A stretch of 64,000 bases of DNA. It comes from Pyropia yezoensis (Eukaryota > Rhodophyta > Bangiophyceae > Bangiales > Bangiaceae). The stretch's first letter is position 1. Every line of letters starts with the position of its first letter. Below the pieces are notes generated by a model. It searched no databases. It was not told where the DNA came from and saw only the letters and a program-made list of their open reading frames with translations. A program made the position numbers and the translations under genes. Positions 31,190 to 41,332 of this stretch are shown here, one piece after another. The DNA lies in assembly GCA_009829735.1 (NCBI GenBank), contig CM020619.1, positions 24,639,554-24,703,553 on the forward strand. The letters run 5' to 3'.

Positions 31190-31880
31190 ACGCCTTGGCG
31201 GTGGGGGGGTGGCAGCGACGCAGCGGCCGACTTGTCGGCCGCCTGTGCGCCTGGCTGCTGCCACCGGTGTGGCACGAATGTGGGGGGGGGGGATGCCTTG
31301 GCGGTGGGAGGGTGACAGCGACACAGCGGCCGACTTGTCGGCCGCCTGTGCGCCTGCATGCTGCCACCGACGTGGCAAGGAAGTGGCGGGGGGGACGCCT
31401 TTGCGGTGGGGGGTGGCAGCGACGCAGCAGCTGACTTGTCGGCCGCCTATGCACCTGGCTGCTGCCACCGACGTGGCAAGGAAGTGGGGGGGGGGATGCC
31501 TTGGCGGGGGGGGGTGGCAGCGACGCAGCGGCCGACTTGTCGGCCCTCTGTGCGCCTGGCTGCTGCCACCGGTGTGGCACGAATGTGGGGGGGGGGGATG
31601 CCTTGGCGGTGGGAGGGTGACAGCGACACAGCGGCCGACTTGTCGGCCGCCTGTGCGCCTGCATGCTGCGACCGACGTGGCAAGGAAGGGGGGGGGGGGA
31701 CGCCTTTGCGGTTGGGGGTGGCAGCGACGCAGCAGCTGACTTGTCGGCCGCCTATGCGCCTGGCTGCTGCCACCGACGTGGCAAGGAAGTGGGGGGGGGG
31801 ATGCCTTGGCGGTGGGGGGGTGACAGCGACACAGCGGCCGACTTGTCGGCCGCCTGTTGGCCTGGCTGCTGGCGCGAGCG
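31190..31880. repeat. Minisatellite, about seven units of about 104 bp
   Basis: Units recur near 31220, 31325, 31428, 31525, 31632, 31733 and 31835, with lengths of about 97-107 bp. Each carries the hairpin CGGCCGACTTGTCGGCCG (one variant CAGCTGACTTGTCGGCC), a TGCTGCCACCG segment and a G run. It lies between the convergent transposase and Myb-like genes, so it may hold both 3' ends. Confidence 0.85.
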
Positions 31881-32215
31881 TGGCGGGGGAGTGGAGGAGG
31901 CGAGGACGCAGCTGAGCGAAGTTCAGGACAGCGAGAGCTTAGGAAAGACAAAACGGCAGGTGGAGCATTTACCACGCCAACCAAGCCCTCAAGGCACAAC
32001 CCACGCGTGGTGACACACAGGCCCCACTTAATGGCGCCAACAAAAAGCAGACAGACGGCGCCAACATAAAGCAGACCAACGACAAGTGGCGTAGAATCAA
32101 GCACGCAAAGGAAAAAAACATTTGTCAGGCAACCGTGGGTACGTGCACACGAACAACAGACACAGCAGATGCAAGCCAAAACGAGCAGTGCCACAAAAAA
32201 AAACACAAGAACACA

Positions 32216-34762
32216 TCACATGTACAAGTCATCGTCGTCCTCCTCATCCTCCAACTCCTTCACCGACCTAATGAGCGGGTCAAACTCGTCCTCATCACCG
32301 TCCACGTTGTCGTACTCCCCCACATCGTCGTCCTGCTCAGAATCTGCCACAGAGGGCTCGGGGGACGGTGTAGTGGAACGATAAACGGGCATGCGCTTCG
32401 GCCCTTTGCCCTTCTGACTGACAAAGCCTCCGGCAGCGGCGGCAAACTGCAGCTGCTTGGTGATCTGCGCCCGTCGGCCGACGGATAGAAGGGCGGCCGC
32501 AGAGCGGCCACCCGCGGAGCGGCCACCCGCAGGGGCCACCACGTCCCGCAGAGGTGGGGCGGGCGTCACCGGTGTCGCTGCCGCTGACACCCCAGTCGCC
32601 CTGCGCGGACCGGTGCCGCGCTGCCCCGGAGTCCCTGAGGACCCCTCCGTGGGCATATCCGCCAATGGAGGCCACTCCATCGGTACAGGTGCCAGCAGCG
32701 GGGACGGCGGTGGCTGCAGCGGAGGCCACTCCATAGGCACAGATGCCCGAGGTGGGGACGGCGGTGGCTGCTGGCTCTCCCTGGACGCCGGAGAGTTTGG
32801 CAAAGTGGGTGGAAGAGGTCCAGCGGGGGGGGCTGCAGGGGCGGCCGTGGCCCCGGCGGCCGCTGATGAGCGGCCGTCCGAGGGCCGTGAGCCCGCACCA
32901 GCCGCGACAGCGCCGGAGGCCGCGGCTTCGCCAGCAGCCGCGGCCCCCGGCTCGTCATCTGTCGCGGTCATGGCGGCGGCCGCCCCACCCCCCGCCCCCC
33001 CCGCCACCGGGCCCCCCGCCCCCCCCACCGCCGCCCCGCCGTCCCCCGCGACTGTCGGAGCCGCGGCCGCTGAAGCGGCCGCCTCCCCTCCCGGCCCCCC
33101 ACCAGCATCTGCGGCACCCTCGCCGCTGCTGGACGCCCCCGCAGGTGCCGGTGAGTTGGCGGCCATGTGCTGTGCGATGAGCGCATCGGCGCGCCGGGCT
33201 AAAAACGCGCGGAAGCGCGGCACGTCCCGAATGCCGGGGGCCGACAGTGCCGCAATCAGGTTCCTGTCCGCAGTGGCCCCCGCGATGACCTTCAGCGCTG
33301 CAGTGTTGGCGCTACTCTCCTTCGCCATGGCAGCGTCCGGCGCGCGCGCGGCCATCTGCTCCAAAGTAGACTGGGTGCCCAGGGGGCGGTCAACGAAAGT
33401 GCCAGGGCGCCGACGCTTGCCACGGGCCAGAGGCGTCGAGTCGCCATCTGCGTCCTGGGACTCCGTTCCGTCGGCGGCGGTGGCCCCCTCAGCAGAAGCG
33501 GCTGCCGACCCACTGGCCGATCCCCAAACAGAGGAAGGGGCCGCCCCGGCCGCACCCGCGGCCGACCTCGCGGCCGCGGCGGCGGGGCGCTCGGAGCGCC
33601 GCGCCGCCATCGCGGCCGAAGCCGCGGCGCCGCTGTACTTGTCTGACTCGCGCAAAACACGCCACGCCGGTAGCCAGTGGATTGCCCTGGACTCCAACGA
33701 CTTGAGGGCCGGGTTGGGGACGTATTTCCCGGTCCTCATTGCCTCGTAGATGTCGCGCCTCTCAAACTTGGCCATCATGGCCAGCTCCATGTCCTGCTCG
33801 GAGGGGTTCCCAGTCAGGTTCTTGCTCTCCACGTAGACGCGGGCGCACACCAGGCGCATGACCTTCTCCGACAGCTTCTGGTAGTACCGCTGGACGCCCG
33901 TAGACTCGCGAATGACGCGCAGATGAGGGCCGCGCCCCACCCCCCCGTGAGCGGCCCTCATGCGGGCCATGCGCCGCTGGAAGTTGGCCGTCACTACCGC
34001 AAAGAACTCCTTCCCCTTCTGGTCCGTCCCCACCACAGCGTCCTCCGACTCCTCGAGCCACGCCTTTCTCAGCTGTACGCGCTCGACGTCGGAGTAGGGG
34101 ATCCCGTGGGTGTGGACGCGAGCTCCCAATCCAGGTCCGCCATCGCCCGCAGCCGTTCCGCCTCCGCGGCTTCCGCGGCCGCTCTCGTCGCGGCCACGAC
34201 CGCGGCCTCGAGACCCCCCCGGACCAACGGCGGGGCCAGCACTGCCGGCCCCGCCCCCCCCGCCGGCACCACCTCCCCCGACGGCGGCCCCGGCGGCGGC
34301 GACGCCGGCGGCGACACGGGCGGCGACACCGGCGGCGACACCAGCGGCGCCGGCTGCTGCGGCTCCTCGGCCCCTCTGGGGGTGGGGGCCGCCAACGCCA
34401 CGACGGGCGCCTCCTCCCGATCGTCGCCGTGCACGGGCCCCGGCCGCTGCGGCTGCGGCCTCTTCGTCCTCGTCCCCGTCGCCGTCGGTGACTGCATCGT
34501 CGTCCCAGGTAGAGCTGGGGCGGCCGCCTGTTGGTGGTGGCCGACCGCCTCTGGCGCAGGCGCGGCCACCGCGGGATGGCCGGTCGTAGTTGCCTGCGTG
34601 ACGGCGGCGGCCGCGCCCGGTGGCGGCCCCACTGCCGGTGGACGTTGCCCCGCTGTCGGGGCTGCCGGCGCGAGGGTCCCCGCCAGCACCGCCGGCACTG
34701 CCGGCACCGCCGGCGTGCCCCCCTCCTCTCGACTGTCCCCCAAAGAAGGGGGAAGAGGACAT
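32216..34762 (-). CDS. Myb/SANT-like protein of the Harbinger element
   Basis: 848 residues from an ATG (complement of 34760-34762) in the frame ending at 32216. The frame stays open upstream to 36829. The N-terminal 200 residues are Gly/Ala-rich with an acidic patch (WDDDAVTDGDGDEDEE). Residues about 220-335 form a Myb/SANT-like domain (VQLRKAWLEESEDAVVGTDQ, FFAVVTANFQRRM, YYQKLSEKVMRLV, NPSEQDMELAMMAKFE) resembling the plant Harbinger partner proteins with the W...D...G.DQ...FW pattern. A middle helical part follows, with a basic KRRRP patch that may be a nuclear localisation signal, then Ala/Pro-rich linkers and a strongly acidic C-terminus (ELEDEEDDDDLYM). In characterised Harbinger systems this protein binds the element ends and carries the transposase into the nucleus. 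Confidence 0.8.
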   Translation of the reverse strand: MSSSPFFGGQSRGGGHAGGAGSAGGAGGDPRAGSPDSGATSTGSGAATGRGRRRHAGNYDRPSRGGRACARGGRPPPTGGRPSSTWDDDAVTDGDGDEDEEAAAAAAGARARRRSGGGARRGVGGPHPQRGRGAAAAGAAGVAAGVAARVAAGVAAAGAAVGGGGAGGGGGAGSAGPAVGPGGSRGRGRGRDESGRGSRGGGTAAGDGGPGLGARVHTHGIPYSDVERVQLRKAWLEESEDAVVGTDQKGKEFFAVVTANFQRRMARMRAAHGGVGRGPHLRVIRESTGVQRYYQKLSEKVMRLVCARVYVESKNLTGNPSEQDMELAMMAKFERRDIYEAMRTGKYVPNPALKSLESRAIHWLPAWRVLRESDKYSGAAASAAMAARRSERPAAAAARSAAGAAGAAPSSVWGSASGSAAASAEGATAADGTESQDADGDSTPLARGKRRRPGTFVDRPLGTQSTLEQMAARAPDAAMAKESSANTAALKVIAGATADRNLIAALSAPGIRDVPRFRAFLARRADALIAQHMAANSPAPAGASSSGEGAADAGGGPGGEAAASAAAAPTVAGDGGAAVGGAGGPVAGGAGGGAAAAMTATDDEPGAAAAGEAAASGAVAAGAGSRPSDGRSSAAAGATAAPAAPPAGPLPPTLPNSPASRESQQPPPSPPRASVPMEWPPLQPPPSPLLAPVPMEWPPLADMPTEGSSGTPGQRGTGPRRATGVSAAATPVTPAPPLRDVVAPAGGRSAGGRSAAALLSVGRRAQITKQLQFAAAAGGFVSQKGKGPKRMPVYRSTTPSPEPSVADSEQDDDVGEYDNVDGDEDEFDPLIRSVKELEDEEDDDDLYM

Positions 34763-36678
34763 GGCGGACCCGTAGCGGGTGTTGCTGCTGCTGCTGCTGC
34801 TGCCGGTGACCCCGGCAGCAATGGGCGATCTTGCGCTGGCCAACTGCTCGAGGATGGCCGCAGTGGTGGGCCGGTGCCGCTCGGCCCACCCAGGGGAGTC
34901 CCTCGCACGCCGCCTCGCGGGGAGCCCTCCACCGGGCCCGCAGCAGCTCCTCGAGCGCTTGCCTCGAGAAGCCTCTCCGACGGCGCCAATGGCAACAATC
35001 TCTGCTGGCCGCTCCCCAGCGCGGAAGACGACAGCTGGTTGCTGCCCAGGGCCGCCTCCCCCGCTATCTGGGCAGTCGGCGGCCCCTGCCCAACGCCAAT
35101 AGACGGCGGCCCTTGGACCCGCGGAGTCGTCCGCCCCCCTAGCTGGGTGCTGGGCCACCCGCTCGGTGCAGCCTGGTTGCTGCCAGCCAGGGGCGGCCGG
35201 TGATCCCTTCGAGGGCTGCTCGGCCGCCCTTGCTGCTGCTGCTGCTGCTGGTTGTCCGGCCGGTTCGGCTCCGCCTGGCCGCCGCCAAAGAGCGGCGGCC
35301 CCTCCCAATAGCGGGGACTGGCCGGCCGCCCCTGCTGGTGGGTGTCCGGCCGGCTCGGCCCCGCTTGGCCGCCGCCAAAGAGCGGCGGCCCCTCCCAATA
35401 GCTGGGACTGGCCGGCCGCCCCTGCTGGTGGGTGTCCGGCCGGCTCGGCCCCGCCTGGCCGCAGCCAAAGAGCGGCGGCCCCTCCCAAAAGCGGACACTG
35501 GTCGGTCGTCCCGGCTGGTGGTCGGCTTCCCGGTTCTGCCTCGCGTGGCCGTCTCCAAACAACGGCGGCCGGGCGTCCCTCCGTGGGCTCGTCGGCCGCC
35601 CTTGCTGCTGCTGCTGCAGGTGGTTCTCCCACCCGCTGGGCCCCGCCTGGCCGTCCCCAAACAGCCGCGGCCGATCGTCCCTGCGTGGGCTCGTCGGCCG
35701 CCCTTGCTGCTGCTGCTGCGGGTAGTGCTCCCACCGGCTGCGCCCCGCCTGGCCGCCCCCAAACAGCCGCGGCCGATCGTCCCTGCGTGGGCTCGTCGGC
35801 CGCCCTTGTTGCTGCTGCTGCGGGTAGCGCTCCCACCGGCTGGGCCCCGCCTGGCCGTCCCCAAATAGCCGCGGCCGATCGTCCCTGCGTGGGCTCGTCG
35901 GCCGCCCTTGCTCCTGCTGCTGCTGCTGGTCTTGCCACCGGCTTGGCCGAGACTGGCCCCCTCCAAACAGCGGCGGCCCCTCCCAATAGAGGGGACTGCT
36001 CGGCCGCCCTGGCTGATGGTGCCACCGGGTCGGTCCCCCCTGGCCCTGGCCGCCGCCGCCAACCAGCGGCGGCCCCTCCCAGCGGGGAGCGGTCGGCCGC
36101 CCCAGATGGGCGTTGGTCCACCCGCCCGGCGCCGCCTGGCCGCCGCCGTCGTTCAACGGCTCTTCTGTCGGTTGGCGCTGGCGCCCGGTGTCCCACTCCG
36201 TCGGTACCGCCCGCTCCGCCGGCGATCGGTCGGCCCAGGGGCCGCCCTGCGGCCCCGTCAGCAGAGGCGGCACGTCCTGCTTCGGGGGAGTGGCCGCCCA
36301 AGGACAGCGACACGTCCAATGGCACAGAGCGTGGTCCAGTTCCGCCCGCTGCGCTCGCCGACACTGCCAGCACAGACGGCGGAAGGCCCTCCGCAGCTCC
36401 GTCTTCGTCAGGTGCCGCCCGCGGCCTGCCCACCACAGGCTTCCGCGCTCCCCAAACGGTGGCTGAGCTGCCCACGGGCAGCCGCACCGCCAGTGACAGA
36501 GGGGATACTCCGGCCCCGTGATCTGCGCACGACGACAGCGCGCGCAGAGGGGCCGGAGCCCTCGACGGCGCTGGTCCTTGCTTATCTGCCGCGCCGGCGG
36601 ACCCCCGTGGTTCCGCTCCCGCCCCCCCCCCCCTCCGCCACCCCTGTCCCCTCCCGTGCCGCGGATGGCTGCGCCCAT
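34069..36678 (-). CDS. Harbinger-borne Cys-rich and Gln/Pro repeat protein
   Basis: 869 residues in a frame different from the Myb-like ORF. Two copies of a Cys motif with spacing C-x2-C-x12-C-x3-C-x-C lie at residues 45-67 and 103-125 (LCARCRRAQ...LCHWRCGCPWA and LCWQCRRAQ...LCHWTCRCPWA). Their protein sequences match better than their DNA, which supports this frame as coding and suggests metal binding. Residues about 190-500 are repeats of the form RPTSPRRDDRPRLFGDGQAG with Gln runs and RYWEGPPLFGGGQ variants. The rest is Pro/Ala-rich. The last 700 bases overlap the Myb-like ORF. Either two proteins overlap, or this is the 5' exon of one long Myb-like gene joined by an intron or frameshift. 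No known function. Confidence 0.6.
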   Translation of the reverse strand: MGAAIRGTGGDRGGGGGGGRERNHGGPPARQISKDQRRRGLRPLCARCRRAQITGPEYPLCHWRCGCPWAAQPPFGERGSLWWAGRGRHLTKTELRRAFRRLCWQCRRAQRAELDHALCHWTCRCPWAATPPKQDVPPLLTGPQGGPWADRSPAERAVPTEWDTGRQRQPTEEPLNDGGGQAAPGGWTNAHLGRPTAPRWEGPPLVGGGGQGQGGPTRWHHQPGRPSSPLYWEGPPLFGGGQSRPSRWQDQQQQQEQGRPTSPRRDDRPRLFGDGQAGPSRWERYPQQQQQGRPTSPRRDDRPRLFGGGQAGRSRWEHYPQQQQQGRPTSPRRDDRPRLFGDGQAGPSGWENHLQQQQQGRPTSPRRDARPPLFGDGHARQNREADHQPGRPTSVRFWEGPPLFGCGQAGPSRPDTHQQGRPASPSYWEGPPLFGGGQAGPSRPDTHQQGRPASPRYWEGPPLFGGGQAEPNRPDNQQQQQQQGRPSSPRRDHRPPLAGSNQAAPSGWPSTQLGGRTTPRVQGPPSIGVGQGPPTAQIAGEAALGSNQLSSSALGSGQQRLLPLAPSERLLEASARGAAAGPVEGSPRGGVRGTPLGGPSGTGPPLRPSSSSWPAQDRPLLPGSPAAAAAAATPATGPPCPLPPSLGDSREEGGTPAVPAVPAVLAGTLAPAAPTAGQRPPAVGPPPGAAAAVTQATTTGHPAVAAPAPEAVGHHQQAAAPALPGTTMQSPTATGTRTKRPQPQRPGPVHGDDREEAPVVALAAPTPRGAEEPQQPAPLVSPPVSPPVSPPASPPPGPPSGEVVPAGGAGPAVLAPPLVRGGLEAAVVAATRAAAEAAEAERLRAMADLDWELASTPTGSPTPTSSAYS

Positions 36679-36833
36679 GGTGCTCGAGGAGCGGAAAAGG
36701 CGGCACAGGAGAGTGCTGCTCGCGTGGGAAAGTGGGGGAAAGCGAATCGGGGCCGTCGTACGGCCCCCAATGTGCAGAGTGGTAGCGTTGTGACGGCTGA
36801 GCGCGACGAACGTTGTAGCCAGCGTTCATGGCC

Positions 36834-37118
36834 TCATAGAGGGGTCGATGAAGTGCGCGTCGACCACAGGCCCACAGAGCACGTCAGCCGCCCAGGGTGC
36901 GGCCGGACGACCCCCCTCCCCCGACGCACCGGGGTGCGCGTGGGGGGTGCGGACAAGTGTGGGCCCGCATGCGGCCAATAGGCCGCCCCCGGTGCAGGTG
37001 TCGTCCGTCTGGACGGCGGCCGGCAGCGGCTGGCAGCGGCCGCCACTGTCGGGGGCGGGGCTGCAGCCACACCGGCAATGACGGCAAAGAGGGAGAAAAA
37101 GGCGGCTTGCAGCAGCAT
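36834..37118 (-). CDS. Small possible secreted ORF inside the Harbinger element
   Basis: A 94-codon frame beginning MLLQAAFFSLFAVIAGVAAA, a good signal-peptide-like start, followed by Pro/Ser/Arg-rich sequence. A competing frame in the same DNA (QTDDTCTGGGLLAAC... to a stop at 36826) also looks protein-like and ends just before the ATG of the long minus frame, so splicing or a frameshift may connect them. No family recognised. Confidence 0.25.
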   Translation of the reverse strand: MLLQAAFFSLFAVIAGVAAAPPPTVAAAASRCRPPSRRTTPAPGAAYWPHAGPHLSAPPTRTPVRRGRGVVRPHPGRLTCSVGLWSTRTSSTPL

Positions 37119-39117
37119 AGAGCGTGTGGCCGCGGGGGCGGCGCCCCTTCGCGTATGGCCGCCCGAGAGGGGGATGGCCGCCCCCACCAACCGCTGCAAC
37201 CGTGCGGCCGCGAGAGGAGTGGCGGAGATGCGGCGTGGCAACCGGGGAGGCCGAAACGAGGGGGGATGATGACCCTTTTCGGCCTCCAGGCCGCCAGGCC
37301 GCCCTGCATGCAGGTGGAGGCGGCCCCTTCACCGGGGTCGCGGCCGATCCTACCGTTGCGGCCGCCAATGTGGGCGCCAACGATGGGGTCGCTAGTGTGG
37401 CTCACCCACGTGCTGGGGGCCAACCGCGACAACCGTGCGGCCAAGTGGAAATCGGGCGAGGAGAGTTGGCGACCCCCCGCCGGCGACCACCCCGCGGGCG
37501 ACTGCCTCGCAAACAGTGCAGACGTGGGCCAGAGCGGCCGGTGGGAAACGCCTCCCGACAGCGGTGGCGCGAAGTGGGGATCCGTGTCGACGACAGAGCG
37601 CAGGTGGGGCGTGTGGTGGGAAGGGGGGGGGCGTGGTCATGTGGGGGGGAGGGGGGGGGGAGGAAGCACCCCCGCAAGGCTCACGTCCCGCCCCTGGAAA
37701 TTGTCGGGGGGTCACGCGACACCCTCGGCCGAGACACCTCGTGTGGCCAACCAGCACGGCAGCGCCCATGGGCGTTGGTGCCCACAGGGGGGGTTGAAGA
37801 GGAAACGCCCGCACAGTTCCATTGGGCGGGAGCGATGTGGGGGGGAGGGGGCCCAACAGTACTCTGGGCAGCAAGCGGCGGGGAGGGGTTGCGACCGGAT
37901 TGGCGTGCCCAATGAGAATCAGGGCCGACACGAGGCGGGGCGTTGCCGCCACGCCAAAGGCGACCACCGGGGGCCGCCCCTGTCCACTGTTGGCACCCTC
38001 CTGCGGCCGTGGGGCGGGCGTGGGGCGATGAGGGGGGGCGTCGGGGAAGGCGCGGCTGCGTAGACGGTAGTGGCTGGCTTGGCGACGCGCAGGGGAGAGC
38101 GGGGGGGTGACACGCGTAAAGCGTGGAGACGGAGACGCAAAACCCGAGGTGGGGGCGTGCACGGGCCTGGGAAGAGGGTCAACCGACCGACAACCGCCGG
38201 AGTTGCGCATAGACACGTGATACGCGACCGGGGGGGAATGCAAGAGCTGCCGGGGCCGCGTGCGCCGGCAAGGGGTAAAGAAAAGAGAGGGGGGGGGGGG
38301 CGAATCTCGTTCACCATAATTCGCGTGGCGGGGTCCATGCATGGCGAGGGGAATGCGCAACCTCGCGCCTCGAAAAAAAAAAAGAGGAGGCACGATGGAG
38401 CCGCCGCGCTGTGGTCCCCTCATAGAGCGTGCGAAAGTTGCGGAAACGACGCCGGTACACCGCATGGAGTCGCGGAAGCGTGCAACTGTCAACCATGCAG
38501 AAAACGACGTGGTCGGTTGTCGCATGGACCGAGCGGTCACAACCGTCCGTTCCCGGCATACACTGATCGCAGGCGGGGCGCGTCGAGGGAAACCGCGTCA
38601 GGTGATTGGCTCGTTGCACAGAGACGGTCGGACACAACCCCAACCGACCGCAAACAGACTTATATACACTTTTGAGTGTGTATATTCGCATATGGACAGG
38701 AATATTGGAGCGAGTTTGGACTGCACGTGGCAAGAAGAGTCGCATTGCACAGTCATATTAGGCAACGTTCGACAAAAGTATGGACGAGATACACGAGATT
38801 GCCTTGCTTTGTGCTGCGTGTCTCGCTTGTTCAGCAGGAGAGTCGACAATGTTTCCTCGTTTTCGAGCCTTGCACCTGTCTTCGGGGGGGGGCTTGCCCA
38901 AGGTTGAATAATACCATCGAACACGCAATAGGCGACAGCGAACCCTCCCCACTTCTGCTTTAAGGCAGCGGAAAGCCACTTGCTATCGTGAAGGCCAGCT
39001 GTCCCGTCTTAAAATCATGTAGCCCCTGTGATCCAGCAACTCCATTGCATATATCGGCTTTTGCCACGCTGCTCCACTCAGCAGCGCCCACGTGGCTGCT
39101 TCAATTCAGATTGGCGT
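37119..39117. other. Right-hand part of the Harbinger element, no confident gene
   Basis: GC-rich to about 38.3 kb, then closer to balanced. Long but featureless frames occur on both strands (36897-38063 plus, 37392-38540 minus). TTATATACAC near 38658 could be a TATA box on the plus strand ahead of a short frame at 38676-38963. Nothing recognisable was found. Confidence 0.45.
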
Positions 39118-39158
39118 GAGATGGTATCGGGATCGTCGTGACGTTGTTGGAAACACTC
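39118..39158 (-). repeat. Harbinger right terminal inverted repeat
   Basis: 41-bp inverted match to 28031-28071 with one mismatch, followed by TGA at 39159-39161. It carries GATCGTCGTGACG at 39131-39143. Confidence 0.9.
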
Positions 39159-40531
39159 TGAGGAGCAACGAGCTAATCAAGATTTGTTCCATTTTGTTAC
39201 TCCTTGTGCCGACAACATGTTATCGGAAGACCTCCTCGTGGCGCAAATTCACAACCACTGACCAGCCATGTTCACGACGAAGCATATTAAAACAGCCTCG
39301 ATGAACCATATTGTCACTCGAGTTGCTCTTCTGAAAGGACAGCGAGCAAACAATTAATACCGCAATCACGCCCTTGGACACTTGTTTGATCATCCGAACT
39401 TTATCTCCCGATTCTTCCCGCCGATGTCAGGAACTGTCCCACCGTCCACTGAGCTCAAGCTGAGAGCTAGCTATCCCCAGCTACGTAACAGCCGCGTTGC
39501 TGTGCTTACTCTCCGTGGCCTGTGAATGGCTCGCGCTGCCAAAAGAACCTTGCTGTTTTCATTCTGATAAGTCCCGGCCACCAGTCAAGTTCTGAAGCGA
39601 CCGCAGCGGCGGCATGCACATCACGTTAGGGTGGGAAATGTGCAGAGTGGATGATTAAACGCAATAAAACTAAAAACTAAAAAACGTATTGATTCAATCT
39701 ATAGATTAATCAAGTCAAAATCAAAAAACGTCACGTTTTTGCCTACCATACCACGAATGGCACACGGCTGACACCGAAATACGGACTGTGTTTTTCTCTG
39801 GAAAAAGCATATGAGCGTGGAGCATATGATGTGTTGGGCACAACGGTGCGGAGTATGCAGCGAAAGGACGCGGTGCTTCCATGCTGATAACGCCCCATGT
39901 GCTTCCGTGTAGGCCCTGGAGCAGTAGACCGGAACGATCATTTATCATCCACTTGGCACACTCACCCCTCTGACTCATTCTCGTTCGCTGCGGGTGATGA
40001 CTCAGTGTGAGAGCTAAGGCGGTAGGGATCACCGCTCGCTCCAGCCTCAACGCGGTCCCACTCTCGTGCAAGCACAGCCAAGTCGGGTCAATGCATCTCA
40101 TGGTGCGTGCACCCTGAAAGACGACACGACAATGCCAGGCCACATGGTCTTCTGCCGCCCGTAGTTCAGAATTGTAGCGTACACGGCCTGTGCATGGCCA
40201 TCATGCTCGAGGATACGATCCTTTTGGACCGGTCGCCCCCGCAGGGAAACAGGGCGTCCCCGGCGGATTCGTGTCCGTACATTTTCGCCCCGATGGTCCG
40301 CAGAATTGGTCAGGATTCTGCGCTGTGCGTAAATGGGCTTTTGACCACGGTGCAAGATGGCAGGGCTCACGAGGAAAACCAAACAGCTCTTGTATGCACC
40401 TAAAATCAAAAGATTCGGACCCGCTCGACAGTTTGCGGCATCGCCACTCGACTGGCACTGGCTGCGTCGGATTTTCATGTTGAGCATGCATGGAGAGTCC
40501 TGTCTGGGCTATGACCTCAGGTAGCACATTC

Positions 40532-41067
40532 CTAGAAACGTGAAGGGCAAGACGGCTGGACCGTGGCGGTATATTTCTGAGGTGCTTGTTTAATATGCAA
40601 GTTGGAGAACGCAAGTGCGTCTTTTAGCCAGTCGTTCAGCAGAGGGAAGCACATTTCTGTTGTAATGGAAGAACGTACAAAGACCTTCGCCAATTCCTCT
40701 GGTAACGCCTGAGAGAATTCGCTGGTGCAGTCGCCGCGGATTTACAAGCCTTTGGCTCGATGATGACCCTTGCACGTACAATCCGCTGCCACGCTGTCTG
40801 TCTCTGCTAGAGTTTCACTATTCAAGGAAAAGACCATATGTATGTTGACATGTGTATTTCTACACACCAAGCAAGGGCGCACCGCATGAACATGCGCTCA
40901 ACTGTTTCTGGAGACTCAAGTATGTCGTCGAGACGACGTAGGTACACAAACGTGAGGATGAAAGCACCAAGAATGAAAGTAACAGCGGGGACATGTAGAT
41001 GTGAGTCTTCTTGGTATTCAAATATGATGGTACCTGCCTCTGAAGTGGACGGGGTCGATCGGCGCAT
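40532..41067 (-). CDS. Possible cyclin-box gene fragment in two exons
   Basis: The minus frame 40822-41067 contains HVPAVTFILGAFILTFVYLRRL followed by DDILESPETVERMFMRCALAW, which resembles the first helices of a cyclin box (a hydrophobic A.vY..RL helix, then a helix in place of HRLL). About 170 bp downstream, 40532-40730 reads LPEELAKVFVRSSITTEMC and LLNDWLKDALAFSNLHI, similar to the F A..... eLN.lE..fL..L.F.L.V part of Pho80/CycP-like cyclins. The frames differ, so an intron must lie between (candidate donor near 40880, acceptor near 40720). I see no complete gene and no N-terminal start. This is a tentative pattern match only. Confidence 0.25.
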
Positions 41068-41332
41068 CGATCAAACCAGTCACAGCACCATATAGATAAT
41101 TAAAAGGCGTGAACGTGTACGTTTTTTCTGTGTCAACCATGCTTCACGCCCTCTGTGGGGGGGGGTCGGCTTTCGTAAGCATGCCATCACGACCCACTGA
41201 GGGCCGTCTTGCACGGGAATGTACGTACACGGTTTAAGTCTCACTAACCTGGGCGCCGCCACGCGCGGCTGGTAGGTACGTATGATTGTGATTCAGTGCA
41301 CCGGATCATGTGATCCTTCTTCTCGGGGCAAT

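Larger units (their letters stand above)
28031..39158 (+). mobile_element. PIF/Harbinger DNA transposon, 11.1 kb, complete
   Basis: Terminal inverted repeats of 41 bp (28031-28071 and 39118-39158, one mismatch, outer end GAGTGTTTCC) are flanked by TGA on both sides (28028-28030 and 39159-39161), the 3-bp duplication size of PIF/Harbinger. Inside are a DDE_4-type transposase on the plus strand, and on the minus strand a Myb/SANT-like protein, the usual partner, plus an overlapping third ORF with Cys repeats. At 11.1 kb it is large for the superfamily. It also contains GTC/ACC repeats on the left, a minisatellite between the convergent genes, and about 2.3 kb of unresolved DNA near the right end. 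Intact frames and near-identical ends suggest recent activity. Confidence 0.88.

Noticed and set aside
31190..31880. CRISPR-like array because of regular repeats with palindromes
   Set aside because: Units of about 104 bp repeat over their whole length with no unique spacers, in an apparently eukaryotic transposon. It is a minisatellite.
40107..40403. Plus-strand reading with a DNARPH string resembling mariner transposase
   Set aside because: Only this short string matches. No DDE domain, inverted repeats or TA duplications surround it.
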